Part shown: one piece after another, positions 25,394-34,383 of the stretch | How the letters are laid out: each line of letters starts with the position of its first letter | How positions within the stretch are numbered: the stretch's first letter is position 1 | Translations under genes and position numbers: made by a program | The notes under the pieces: generated by a model | The model's database searches: none | Seen by the model: only the letters and a program-made list of their open reading frames with translations | Told to the model about the DNA's origin: nothing | NCBI GenBank assembly: GCA_027364735.1 | Contig: DAHXOT010000007.1 | Span: forward strand, 1 to 64,000 | Direction: 5' to 3' | Origin: Hydrotalea sp. | GTDB taxonomy: Bacteria > Bacteroidota > Bacteroidia > Chitinophagales > Chitinophagaceae | Length of the DNA: 64,000 bases

Positions 25394-27520
25394 ATGAGTT
25401 TACCTAAAAGATATTTAATTACATCGGCATTACCGTATGCCAATGGCTTAAAACATATTGGTCATTTAGCCGGAGCCTATATTCCGGCAGATATTTATGT
25501 ACGTTATTTACGTGCTCAAAAACGTGATGTAGTATATGTTTGCGGAAGCGATGAACATGGTACTGCTATTCCAATTCAGGCAATGAAAGAAGGCACAACC
25601 GCACAAGCAATTATTGATAAATACCATCCAATAATTGAACAAAATTTTAAAGACTTAGGAATAAGTTTTGATATTTATCACAGAACTTCTGATCCTATTC
25701 ATCACGAAACTGCACAAGAGTTTTTCACTTATTTGAATGATAGAGGCGAACTGGAAATGAAGGAAACAGAACAATATTATGATGAAGAAGCGAAAACATT
25801 TTTAGCCGATAGATTTATAAAAGGTACTTGCCCCAATTGCAACCATGATAGTGCTTATGGCGATCAATGCGAAAAATGCGGAAAGAGTTTAAGTCCTGAT
25901 GAATTAATAAACCCTGTTTCTACATTAAGCGGCAAAGCCCCCATTAAAAAAGCTACCAAGCATTGGTATTTGCCTTTAAATAAACATGAAGATTTTTTGC
26001 GTGAATGGATTTTAAAGGAGCATAAAGACGATTGGCGTAGCACAGTGGTTGGTCAGTGTAAAAGCTGGATTGACGGCGGTTTGCAGCCACGTGCCGTTAC
26101 ACGTGATTTGGATTGGGGAATTAAAGTACCAACAAAAGATGGTGAAGGAAAAGTGCTTTATGTTTGGTTCGATGCTCCTATCGGTTATATCTCTGCAACC
26201 AAACAATGGGCATTAAATAATAATAAAGATTGGAAACCTTATTGGTACAATGCCGATACTAAATTGGTTCACTTCATTGGAAAAGATAATATTGTTTTTC
26301 ATTGCATCATCTTTCCTGTTATGTTACAATTGCATGGCAATATTTTACCAACCAATGTTCCTGCAAATGAGTTTATGAATTTAGAAGGCGATAAAATGAG
26401 TACCAGCCGTAGATGGAGCATTGAAATGGATGATTACATCAACGATTGGATTAAGAAAGATAATGGCGGCGAAAGTTTGGCAGATGTGTTGCGTTATTAT
26501 TTAACACAAATTGCACCCGAAACAAAAGACAGTGAATTTACATGGAAAGGTTTTCAGGATGCAAATAACAGCGAATTGGTAAGCATCTTCGGAAATTTTG
26601 TAAACAGAACTTTTGTATTGATGCACAAATTATGTGGCGGAAAAGTTCCGTTATTTCATAATGATTTGATAGATGATGCAGATAAAGAATTGATTGAAGC
26701 AATTCAAAAATCAAAAATAAAAATTGAAAATTTATTAGAGGAATATAAATTTCGTGATGCATTATTTGAAGTGATTGATTTAGCAAGAAAGGGAAATCAA
26801 TATTTACAAAAAAAAGAACCTTGGAAAAAGAAAACAGATAATGCTGAGCAAGGAACAGAAAATCAAAAATTAATTGATAACTGCATTCATCTTTCTTTAC
26901 AGCTTACAGCAAATCTGGCAATTCTTATCAATCCATTCTTACCATTTACCGCTAAAAAAATGTTACACATGATGAAAGTAGTAGAGAAAATATTGGAATG
27001 GGAAAATGCAGGATCGCTAAAATTATTAAAACAAGGTTATAGCATAAGAGCTCCTGAATTATTATTCAGAAAAATTGAAGATGAAGAAATAACATTTCAA
27101 TTAGAAAAATTAAAGCAAAGAAGTCAAATGCAAAAAGCGACAAGCACAACGCCAAATACTGAAAATATTAAGCCTTCAGCCTTAAGCCTTAAACCTGAAA
27201 TTGTATTTGATGATTTTGCAAAAATTGATTTGCGTGTGGGAACTATTGTTGCTGCTGAAAAAGTGGAGAAAGCCGACAAGCTGCTGAAACTCTCTGTGGA
27301 CTTAGGTTTTGAAACACGCACCATTGTTAGCGGCATTGCCTTACAGTTTAAACCCGAAGATATTATTGGTAAACAAGTTACCGTAGTTGTAAACCTTGCA
27401 CCACGTAAAATGCGTGGCATTGAAAGCAATGGAATGATATTAATGGCTGAAGATACAAGCGGTAAACTGCATTTTATAAATCCTGATACGAAAGTGGATG
27501 AAGGAAGTGCCGTTAGTTAA
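25394..27520 (+). CDS. metG: Methionyl-tRNA synthetase with C-terminal tRNA-binding domain
   Basis: Charges tRNA-Met. In 708 residues, the class I catalytic core holds HIGH at 21-24 (LKHIGHLAGAYIPADIYV) and KMSTS at 334-338. The zinc-knuckle insertion has CPNCNHDSAYGDQCEKCG (about 138-155). An anticodon-binding helical domain spans about 385-560. A C-terminal OB-fold tRNA-binding module starts from about 608 (FAKIDLRVGTIVAAEKVEKA, NLAPRKMRGIESNGMILMA). Between the last two lies a low-complexity Ser/Thr linker. A terminator hairpin starts 24 nt after the stop. Confidence 0.99.
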   Translation: MSLPKRYLITSALPYANGLKHIGHLAGAYIPADIYVRYLRAQKRDVVYVCGSDEHGTAIPIQAMKEGTTAQAIIDKYHPIIEQNFKDLGISFDIYHRTSDPIHHETAQEFFTYLNDRGELEMKETEQYYDEEAKTFLADRFIKGTCPNCNHDSAYGDQCEKCGKSLSPDELINPVSTLSGKAPIKKATKHWYLPLNKHEDFLREWILKEHKDDWRSTVVGQCKSWIDGGLQPRAVTRDLDWGIKVPTKDGEGKVLYVWFDAPIGYISATKQWALNNNKDWKPYWYNADTKLVHFIGKDNIVFHCIIFPVMLQLHGNILPTNVPANEFMNLEGDKMSTSRRWSIEMDDYINDWIKKDNGGESLADVLRYYLTQIAPETKDSEFTWKGFQDANNSELVSIFGNFVNRTFVLMHKLCGGKVPLFHNDLIDDADKELIEAIQKSKIKIENLLEEYKFRDALFEVIDLARKGNQYLQKKEPWKKKTDNAEQGTENQKLIDNCIHLSLQLTANLAILINPFLPFTAKKMLHMMKVVEKILEWENAGSLKLLKQGYSIRAPELLFRKIEDEEITFQLEKLKQRSQMQKATSTTPNTENIKPSALSLKPEIVFDDFAKIDLRVGTIVAAEKVEKADKLLKLSVDLGFETRTIVSGIALQFKPEDIIGKQVTVVVNLAPRKMRGIESNGMILMAEDTSGKLHFINPDTKVDEGSAVS

Positions 27521-27543
27521 TAAAAATAGCATTACATCAACAT

Positions 27544-27577
27544 AAAAAATCCCCAACTACTATTTTGGGGATTTTTT
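27544..27577. terminator. Bidirectional terminator between metG and the GMC operon
   Basis: A perfect 13-bp stem (AAAAAATCCCCAA with TTGGGGATTTTTT) around an 8-nt loop. T-runs on both strands let it serve convergent metG (plus) and the gluconate dehydrogenase subunit gene (minus). Confidence 0.93.
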
Positions 27578-27580
27578 TAT

Positions 27581-28249
27581 TTATCCATTGGTGCTATAAC
27601 TAGCACATTCTTTTAATTCTCTTTCGCTGTAACTTAATCCGTATTTTTTCAATACATCATCCGGCACACCATTCCACTGATTAGGTACATTGCCCATATA
27701 CCCAACATCTTTCACACCCATCTCCGATGTATAAAAACCGGTAGCTGTTAAATTTCGCATTAAACTAAAAAATGCCACACCTTGTTCCATACCAACTTTG
27801 GCTTTTGCCGGATAAGCAATATCATCTATAATCGATAATTGTTGCTTTGCATCAATATCAACAAATGCCTTTTCAAAACGTTGCAAACTTTGCATATCTA
27901 ACCAGCGTAAGCCACCACGCATAGGTACTTGTAACTCGGGTTTATCTTTTACAATAAACTCTAAAAAATCATGAACTTTTGCATCCGAAGCACTACCACT
28001 TATTGCATCTTTTGGAATAATAATATCTTCTAACACTATAATCGTTTTCATTTCGTGTTCAGTAAAAAATATAGGTTCGGCCATCAGTTTTTCATACGCT
28101 GCTTTTTCTTCTTTCATTCTATCGGCACCAACAAAAGGACTTGCAGTTTCTTCGGGCAATTTGGTATTGGTATTTTTACATGCATCTACCAATAAAGCTG
28201 TTGAAGCCGTTCCTATCAATAATGCTTTAATAGATTTACGTCTGTCCAT
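27581..28249 (-). CDS. Gluconate 2-dehydrogenase subunit 3 family protein
   Basis: Small accessory subunit of membrane- or periplasm-located GMC dehydrogenases. The 222 residues begin with a twin-arginine-like leader (MDRRKSIKALLIGTASTALL, then VDAC), which gives either a Tat signal or a lipoprotein start at Cys24. The family domain spans about 50-200 (EMKTIIVLEDIIIPKDA, HDFLEFIVKDKPELQ, FFSLMRNLTATGFYTSEMG). It starts 3 nt after the GMC dehydrogenase stop. These small subunits are exported with the catalytic subunit, which here has no signal of its own. Confidence 0.9.
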   Translation of the reverse strand: MDRRKSIKALLIGTASTALLVDACKNTNTKLPEETASPFVGADRMKEEKAAYEKLMAEPIFFTEHEMKTIIVLEDIIIPKDAISGSASDAKVHDFLEFIVKDKPELQVPMRGGLRWLDMQSLQRFEKAFVDIDAKQQLSIIDDIAYPAKAKVGMEQGVAFFSLMRNLTATGFYTSEMGVKDVGYMGNVPNQWNGVPDDVLKKYGLSYSERELKECASYSTNG

Positions 28250-28252
28250 ATA

Positions 28253-29989
28253 TTAAATATTTTGTTTTTTCAATTCATCAATAATGTATTCGCTGGTTCT
28301 CATAGATAAGGCCAAAATTGTCCATGTAATATTTTTATCAGCTTGCGATACAAACGGACATCCATCAACACAAAATAAATTTTTACAATCGTGTGCTTGG
28401 CTCCATTTATTTAAGGCCGAAGTTTTTGGATCATTGCCCATTCGTACAGTTCCTGCTTCATGAATAATATTTCCCGGATTAGCCAATCCGTAATTATTTT
28501 CTGGGCCATCATCGCCCCAAGTAATGATAGCTCCCATTTCATGCATTATTTCTTTAAAAGTTTCTTTCATGTGTTTTGCCTGTTTAATTTCATAATCAGT
28601 CCATGAAGTATGAAATTTTAAAACAGGAATACCATATTTATCTACCGTGTTATTATCAATTCCGCAATAACTTTCGTAACGAGCAATACCCTCGCCACGG
28701 CCTGCCATTCCTACACCCGCACCATAAAAAAACCGATAATCTTCTTTTAACGAAGTACCATATCCGCCTGCTTCTTTCTGTTTTCCTTTTACTAAATACT
28801 TTCCGTTCTGATTTTCAATTGCCCATCCAAAACCATAAGCAGGCTGACTCATACCTCCCCAATATTCAATATGATATCCTCTTGGAAAATCTAATTTTTT
28901 ATTATCTAACCACCATGGCGTATACACATGCATACCGCCTACACCATCTTCATTATATCTTTTTCTGTCGAATAATTGAGGTAGCACACCTCCCATGGCA
29001 GCACCGGTAGAATCGTGTAAATAATGCCCAACAACATTGCTTGAATTGGCTAAACCATTTGCATGCCGATTAGATTTTGAGTTTAATAATAATCTGGCAC
29101 TTTCGCAGGCACTGGCAGCAAGTATTACTGTGCGTCCAAATACCTGATACTCGAGATTATCAATTGTATTAATATAGGCAACTCCGGTTGCTAATCCGTC
29201 TTTATTTGTTAATACTTCCCGAGCCATTGCAAATGTTACTAAATCAACATTATCTGTTTCAATTGCCGGTTTAATTAATACAGATGAGGAAGAAAAATCG
29301 CCATATACTTTACAGCTTCTATTACATTGACCACAAAAAAAACATTGCCCTCTTTCTTTATTAACCGGTTTTGTTAGGATAGAAAGACGAGAAGGAATAA
29401 CAGGAATTTTAATACCATTGGCAGCTTTCTTAATCATTAACTCGTGTAAACGTGGTTTAGGAGCCGGAAGAAAGATTCCATCAGGATCATTTTCTAATCC
29501 TTCGTTGCTGCCAAATACGCCAATTAATCTATCGATTTTATCGTAATAGGGTTTAATATCATCATAACTAATAGGCCAATCATCGCCTAACCCATCAATG
29601 CTTTTTCTTTTAAAATCTTTCGGTCCAAAACGCAAAGAAATTCTACCCCAATGATTTGTTCTTCCACCAACCATTCTGGCACGCCACCATTCCCACTTAT
29701 CGTCTTTATCATGTGTGTAAGGCTCTCCATCTACTTGCCAACCCCAATAACATCCATCAAAATCTCCAAATGGACGGTATTTAGTGCTGGCACCACGCCG
29801 AGGTGATTCCCATGGATTTTTTAGTTGAGCCGAATTTTTTGCCGGATCAAAATCGGCACCGGCTTCTAATAAACATACTTTTAATCCTGCTTTTGCTAAA
29901 ACATAAGCAGCCATACCTCCTCCTGCCCCCGAACCTACAATTACTGCATCGTATTGTTTTGCTTGTTTCTTTATCTGAAACTCTCCCAT
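28253..29989 (-). CDS. GMC-family FAD dehydrogenase with an iron-sulfur-type Cys motif
   Basis: Oxidises an alcohol or sugar, with FAD as cofactor. The 578 residues start with the dinucleotide-binding motif DAVIVGSGAGGGMAAYVLA (14-32). GGRTNHWGRISLRF (108-121) is the GMC signature region. The C-terminal GMC domain has HEAGTVRMGNDP and NLFCVDGCPFVSQADKN. Residues 216-226 read CFFCGQCNRSC, a CxxCxxCxxxC arrangement. FAD glucose dehydrogenases of the gluconate-dehydrogenase type carry an Fe-S cluster, so the same is likely here. The gene is followed by the subunit 3 gene; no cytochrome c subunit is adjacent. The substrate is unknown. Confidence 0.9.
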   Translation of the reverse strand: MGEFQIKKQAKQYDAVIVGSGAGGGMAAYVLAKAGLKVCLLEAGADFDPAKNSAQLKNPWESPRRGASTKYRPFGDFDGCYWGWQVDGEPYTHDKDDKWEWWRARMVGGRTNHWGRISLRFGPKDFKRKSIDGLGDDWPISYDDIKPYYDKIDRLIGVFGSNEGLENDPDGIFLPAPKPRLHELMIKKAANGIKIPVIPSRLSILTKPVNKERGQCFFCGQCNRSCKVYGDFSSSSVLIKPAIETDNVDLVTFAMAREVLTNKDGLATGVAYINTIDNLEYQVFGRTVILAASACESARLLLNSKSNRHANGLANSSNVVGHYLHDSTGAAMGGVLPQLFDRKRYNEDGVGGMHVYTPWWLDNKKLDFPRGYHIEYWGGMSQPAYGFGWAIENQNGKYLVKGKQKEAGGYGTSLKEDYRFFYGAGVGMAGRGEGIARYESYCGIDNNTVDKYGIPVLKFHTSWTDYEIKQAKHMKETFKEIMHEMGAIITWGDDGPENNYGLANPGNIIHEAGTVRMGNDPKTSALNKWSQAHDCKNLFCVDGCPFVSQADKNITWTILALSMRTSEYIIDELKKQNI

Positions 29990-30231
29990 ATAACAAGTAT
30001 TATTTTAATAAATAAAGAAGTATGAATTTATTGCTTTTCCATAATTAAATCTTTTTTTTCTATAACGCAAACATAAATTTGATAATTGCTAAATTTATTG
30101 ATACAATTATGCACAGCTCAATGTCTGTACATTATATCATAAAAACAATGCTTAAAATGGAATAAATAATACTTTCACCGGGCGTAACTTTATACAATAA
30201 AAAAAATAATTAAAAGAAAAAATACATTTAT

Positions 30232-31113
30232 ATGAAAATTGGATTTATTGGTTTGGGCAATCTTGGTATGCCTATCGCAAAAAATTTATTAGCGGCTCAC
30301 AAAGAAATATTTGTTTACAATCGTAGTTTTTATAAAACTAAAACACTAATTGATGATGGAGCTATCGCTTGTCAATCTGTTAAAGAATTAGCCCAACAAT
30401 GCGATATTGTTTTTTCAATTGTTTCGGACGATAATGCCATGAAAGAAATTACATTGGGTGAAGATGGCCTTGCCATGAATTTAAAAGATGGCGGCATACA
30501 TGCTTCTATTAGCACCATACTTCCGGCAACAGCTAACGAATTGGCCAAAAAGCATCAATTATTTCATACAGAATATGTGGCCATTCCTGTAATGGGCCGA
30601 CCCGATGCTGCTCGTTCACGCCAATTAAATTTTTTAATTTCCGGAGCCGATAAAGCGGTTGAAATTATTAAACCTTTATTACCCGATTTGGGTGCAGCCA
30701 CCATTTGGGAATTTGGCCAAGAAGCCGGCGCAGCGAATGTTGCCAAGCTTTGTAATAATTTCTTAATTGCAAGTACCTTAGAATCTATTGCAGAAGGAAT
30801 AACTCTTGCTAAAAAAAGTGGTATCAGCACTACACAATGGATGAAAATGGTCACCAGCACATTCTTAAATTCTCCACTACATAATATTTATGGCAATATT
30901 ATTTTAAACGAGGCATTTACACCTCCGGGTTTTAGTTTACGCTTAGGTTTAAAAGATACCAAACTTGTTGTAGAGCAAGCTGCAACAGCTAATTTACCAA
31001 TGGAATTAGCCCAACTAATTGAAAAAAGAATGAATCGCTGTGTTGCTAATGGCTTAGCCGAACACGATTGGTGCAGCATTGCATTAGATGTTCAATCGGG
31101 TAATCCATTGTAA
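30232..31113 (+). CDS. NAD(P)-dependent beta-hydroxyacid dehydrogenase (HIBADH family)
   Basis: The 293 residues show the Rossmann motif GFIGLGNLGMPIAKNLL at the N-terminus, NRS after the second strand, and VMGRPDAARSRQLNFLISG. The catalytic Lys172 lies in GAANVAKLCNNFLIAS. The family includes 3-hydroxyisobutyrate, tartronate semialdehyde and glyoxylate/succinic semialdehyde reductases. The start MKIGFIGLG and the region around 120-130 fit the GLYR-like group, but the substrate cannot be fixed. It stands alone, with 242 nt of gene-free AT-rich sequence upstream (29990-30231) in which I see no strong element. Confidence 0.88.
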   Translation: MKIGFIGLGNLGMPIAKNLLAAHKEIFVYNRSFYKTKTLIDDGAIACQSVKELAQQCDIVFSIVSDDNAMKEITLGEDGLAMNLKDGGIHASISTILPATANELAKKHQLFHTEYVAIPVMGRPDAARSRQLNFLISGADKAVEIIKPLLPDLGAATIWEFGQEAGAANVAKLCNNFLIASTLESIAEGITLAKKSGISTTQWMKMVTSTFLNSPLHNIYGNIILNEAFTPPGFSLRLGLKDTKLVVEQAATANLPMELAQLIEKRMNRCVANGLAEHDWCSIALDVQSGNPL

Positions 31114-31195
31114 CGCAAACATATTCCAAATAATAATTTTACCTCATTGATTTTGCAATGACAAAAATTTTTCTATCTTCACAAAATAGTTGCAT

Positions 31196-31217
31196 AGCTA
31201 ACTAATTTAAGTTAGCT
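31196..31217 (+). promoter_or_regulatory. Palindrome upstream of fadN, possible operator
   Basis: Perfect 8-bp inverted repeat AGCTAACT / AGTTAGCT with a 6-nt AATTTA spacer, 26 nt upstream of the fadN ATG. Size and symmetry fit a dimeric repressor site such as a TetR- or FadR-type site. No such regulator gene is adjacent. Confidence 0.5.
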
Positions 31218-31243
31218 TTAATTAAAAAATAAGCTTGTCTTTT

Positions 31244-33619
31244 ATGAAACGTACAATTAAAAAAGTTGCTGTTTTAGGCAGCGGCGTTATGGGAAGCCGA
31301 ATTGCCTGCCACTTTGCAGGTATTGGTATTCAAGTATTATTGTTAGATATTGTTGGTAAAGATGTTCCCGCAGATGCAAAACCTGCACTAAAAAATAAAA
31401 TTGTAAACGACGCTTTAAATGCTGCACTAAAAAGCAATCCTTCACCGGTATTTACAAAAGATGTAAGTAAAAAAATAACTACCGGCAACTTCGATGATAA
31501 TATGAAAGATATTGAAAGCTGCGATTGGATTATTGAAGTAGTTGTTGAAAGATTAGATATTAAAAAAATAGTGTACGAAAAAGTTGAACAATTTCGTAAG
31601 CTCGGTACCCTCATTACTTCTAATACTTCGGGTATTCCTATTCACTTATTAAGTGAAGGAAGAAGCGAAGATTTTAAAAAACACTTCTGCGGCACACATT
31701 TTTTCAATCCGCCTCGCTATTTAAGATTATTAGAAATTATTCCTACTCCCGATACAGATCCTTCAATCGTAGATTTTTTAATGCATTACGGCGATTTGTA
31801 CTTGGGTAAAACTACTGTGTTATGTAAAGATACACCTGCTTTTATAGCCAATAGAATTGGCGTGTTTAGCATAATGAGCATTTTTCATATCATGGAAAAA
31901 TTGGGCTTAACTATTGATGAAGTTGATACTTTAACCGGCCCAATTATTGGTAGACCAAAATCGGCTACCTTCAGAACTGCCGATGTGGTTGGCATTGATA
32001 CTTTAGTAAAAGTGGCAACTGGTGTTGCCGATAATTGTGCCACCGACGAAGCAAAAAATATTTTTACCATTCCATCTTGGTTAGAAAAAGTTGTGGCTAA
32101 TAATTGGTTAGGTGATAAAACAGGACAAGGATTTTTCAAAAAAACAAAGTCTGCAGCCGGAAAAGAAATTCTTACACTGAATTTACAAACCATGGAATAT
32201 GGAGCAAGAGTAAAACCCAAATTTGCCTCCATTGAAACTGCTAAACCTATAGATGATTTAAAACAAAGAATTAAAATATTAGCTGCATCAACCGATAAAG
32301 CAGGAAAATTTTATACCTTATTCCATCATGCATTGTTTGCTTATATTTCTCACCGAATTCCCGAAATTTCGGATGAAATTTATCGTGTAGATGATGCCAT
32401 GAAAGCCGGATTTGGTTGGGAAATTGGTGCATTTGAAACATGGGATTTATTGGGCGTAACAACCACTGTTGAAGCCATGAAAGCATCGGGGCATCAACCT
32501 GCCGAATGGGTTATTGAAATGTTAGCCAGCGGAGCATCTTCTTTCTACAAAATAGAGCATGGCAAAAAACTATTTTACGATATTGCCACAAAAACATATA
32601 AACCATTACCCGGCGGAGATGCAATACTTATTTTAAACAACTACTCGGATAAATTGGTTTGGAAAAATAGTGCCTGCAAACTATACGATATTGGCGATGG
32701 TGTTGCAGGTTTTGAATGGAATACTAAAATGAATAGTATTGGTGGCGAAGTATTAGAAGGCTTAAATAAAGCAATAAATATTGCCGAAAATTCATTTAAA
32801 GGATTAGTAATTGCCAACGATGGTGCCAACTTTAGTGCAGGCGCTAATGTGGGAATGATATTTATGTATGCCATTGAACAAGAATATGACGAGTTGGATA
32901 TGGCTATCAGAATGTTTCAAAATAGTATGATGCGTGTTCGCTATTCATCAGTACCAATTGTTACAGCACCGCATGGATTAACATTGGGAGGTGGTTGCGA
33001 AATGAATTTACACGCCGATAAAATTTGTGCCGCTGCTGAAACTTATATTGGCTTAGTAGAATTAGGCGTAGGCTTAATTCCGGGCGGTGGTGGTACCAAA
33101 GAATTTGTATTGCGTGCCAGCGATGAATTACATATTGATGAACCAGAAACCAATACACTGAAAGAAAGATTCTTTGCAATTGCTACTGCTAAAGTGGCAA
33201 CTTCGGCATACGAAGCTTTTGATATGGGCATTTTAAGAAAAGGACATGATGAAGTAATCCTAAATATTGAAAGAAGAATTGCTGATGCTAAAAAAAGTGT
33301 CATTGAAATATATGATGCAGGATATACTATGCCACAACAACGTAAAGATATTAAAGTATTAGGCAGATTGGGATTGGGAGCCATGCTGGCAGGAATTAAT
33401 GGAATGACACGTGCCGGTTATGCAACCGAACATGATGCATTGGTAGCAAAAAAATTAGCTTATGTAATGTGCGGTGGCGATTTAAGCGAACCAACATTAG
33501 TTACCGAACAATATTTGTTAGATTTAGAAAGAGAAGCTTTTTTAAGCTTATGTGGCGAAAAGAAAACATTGGAAAGAATACAAAGTGTATTAAAAAACGG
33601 AAGACCTATTAGAAATTAA
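31244..33619 (+). CDS. fadN: FadN-type 3-hydroxyacyl-CoA dehydrogenase / enoyl-CoA hydratase
   Basis: Bifunctional beta-oxidation enzyme, 791 residues. The dehydrogenase comes first: NAD motif VAVLGSGVMGSRIACHFAG at about 8-26, NTSGIPIHLLSEG, and catalytic His region HFCGTHFFNPPRYL; its C-terminal domains extend to about 440. The enoyl-CoA hydratase domain follows at about 480-700 (FSAGANVGM, LGGGCEMNLHADKI, LVELGVGLIPGGGG). E. coli FadB and FadJ have the reverse order; this order and length match Bacillus FadN. The frame starts at a TTG at 31235, but ATG 31244 is preferred. The thiolase and acyl-CoA dehydrogenase partners are not next to it; a terminator follows. Confidence 0.93.
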   Translation: MKRTIKKVAVLGSGVMGSRIACHFAGIGIQVLLLDIVGKDVPADAKPALKNKIVNDALNAALKSNPSPVFTKDVSKKITTGNFDDNMKDIESCDWIIEVVVERLDIKKIVYEKVEQFRKLGTLITSNTSGIPIHLLSEGRSEDFKKHFCGTHFFNPPRYLRLLEIIPTPDTDPSIVDFLMHYGDLYLGKTTVLCKDTPAFIANRIGVFSIMSIFHIMEKLGLTIDEVDTLTGPIIGRPKSATFRTADVVGIDTLVKVATGVADNCATDEAKNIFTIPSWLEKVVANNWLGDKTGQGFFKKTKSAAGKEILTLNLQTMEYGARVKPKFASIETAKPIDDLKQRIKILAASTDKAGKFYTLFHHALFAYISHRIPEISDEIYRVDDAMKAGFGWEIGAFETWDLLGVTTTVEAMKASGHQPAEWVIEMLASGASSFYKIEHGKKLFYDIATKTYKPLPGGDAILILNNYSDKLVWKNSACKLYDIGDGVAGFEWNTKMNSIGGEVLEGLNKAINIAENSFKGLVIANDGANFSAGANVGMIFMYAIEQEYDELDMAIRMFQNSMMRVRYSSVPIVTAPHGLTLGGGCEMNLHADKICAAAETYIGLVELGVGLIPGGGGTKEFVLRASDELHIDEPETNTLKERFFAIATAKVATSAYEAFDMGILRKGHDEVILNIERRIADAKKSVIEIYDAGYTMPQQRKDIKVLGRLGLGAMLAGINGMTRAGYATEHDALVAKKLAYVMCGGDLSEPTLVTEQYLLDLEREAFLSLCGEKKTLERIQSVLKNGRPIRN

Positions 33620-33645
33620 GAATTAAAAATTAGTAATTAATTATG

Positions 33646-33676
33646 AAGCGTTAGGAATTCTTCCTGACGCTTTTTT
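33646..33676 (+). terminator. Terminator after fadN
   Basis: Stem AAGCGTTAGGAA / TTCCTGACGCTT, 12 bp with one T/G wobble, loop TTC, followed by TTTTTTATTT. It lies 27 nt past the stop. Confidence 0.92.
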
Positions 33677-33746
33677 ATTTATTAACTATTGCATAAGAAA
33701 ATATTAATTACTATTTTACTAGTTCATCAATTAAAACCTAAAAATT

Positions 33747-34277
33747 ATGAAACAAAGTTTGTCAATTCTTCTTGCAGTAATTTTCTTTACTGCGTGTAAT
33801 AACAGTGCAAAAGAAAATACCACTGTTAAAGACAGCACTGTAGCTGCTGTTACACTTCCATATCCTGTTACTTATTCTTCTGATTTTGAGATCGGTGACA
33901 AAAAGTTGGCACAATCTGTTTTAGCGGCCTGGAAAGATTATGACAACAACACATTGCAAAACAGTGCTGGGATATTTGCCGATAGTGTTATGATGTTTCA
34001 TGCTGACGGAACAGTTTTCTCAGGCAAAAAAGATTCCGCAATTGCAATTACTGCAAAATTCAGAAGCAGCATAACTTCGGCCACTTCAAGTGTTGCTGCA
34101 GTTGTTGTTTTAAAAACAAAAGGAAAAGACGATACATGGGTTTGTATTTGGGGAAAGGAAGTAGATGTAATGAAAGACGGAAAAAAAGATTCTACTCTAC
34201 TGAATGAAAACTGGATGTTCAATAAAGATGGAAAAGTTGCTGTCATCCGCCAACTTGCTGCCAAAGAAAAAAAATAA
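33747..34277 (+). CDS. NTF2-like (SnoaL/DUF4440-type) lipoprotein
   Basis: The 176 residues open with a lipoprotein signal (MKQSLSILLAVIFFTAC, Cys17) and a Ser/Thr/Lys-rich linker. A single domain from about 50 follows: QSVLAAWKDYDNNTLQNSAGIFADSVMMF (split here: VLAAWKDYDNNTL and IFADSVMMFHADGTVF), then WVCIWGKEVDVMKDGKK and LNENWMFNKDGKVAVIRQ. This is the SnoaL/NTF2-like cone pattern seen in many small exported Bacteroidota proteins. Substrate or partner unknown. Monocistronic, with a terminator after it. Confidence 0.75.
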   Translation: MKQSLSILLAVIFFTACNNSAKENTTVKDSTVAAVTLPYPVTYSSDFEIGDKKLAQSVLAAWKDYDNNTLQNSAGIFADSVMMFHADGTVFSGKKDSAIAITAKFRSSITSATSSVAAVVVLKTKGKDDTWVCIWGKEVDVMKDGKKDSTLLNENWMFNKDGKVAVIRQLAAKEKK

Positions 34278-34289
34278 ATTTTTGTAAAT

Positions 34290-34324
34290 AAAAAAGTGAC
34301 GACAATATTGTGGTCGCTTTTTTA
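34290..34324 (+). terminator. Terminator after the NTF2-like gene
   Basis: Hairpin AAAAAAGTGACGAC / GTGGTCGCTTTTTT with one wobble and one mismatch around a short AATATT loop, ending in a T-run. It may also serve the convergent broken lipoprotein gene. Confidence 0.8.
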
Positions 34325-34383
34325 TTCTAAAGAAGATGAAAATCTCTTTATTAATTCGCTGATGTTGTAAATTTAAATTGATA

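Noticed and set aside
28603-29010. 135-codon antisense frame inside the GMC dehydrogenase gene
   Set aside because: Composition is His/Tyr/Leu-rich reverse-complement coding noise; the opposite strand is a complete known family.
31330-33384. Five antisense open frames (71-115 codons) opposite fadN
   Set aside because: They follow the codon structure of the well-supported fadN gene; none has a start context or a recognisable domain.
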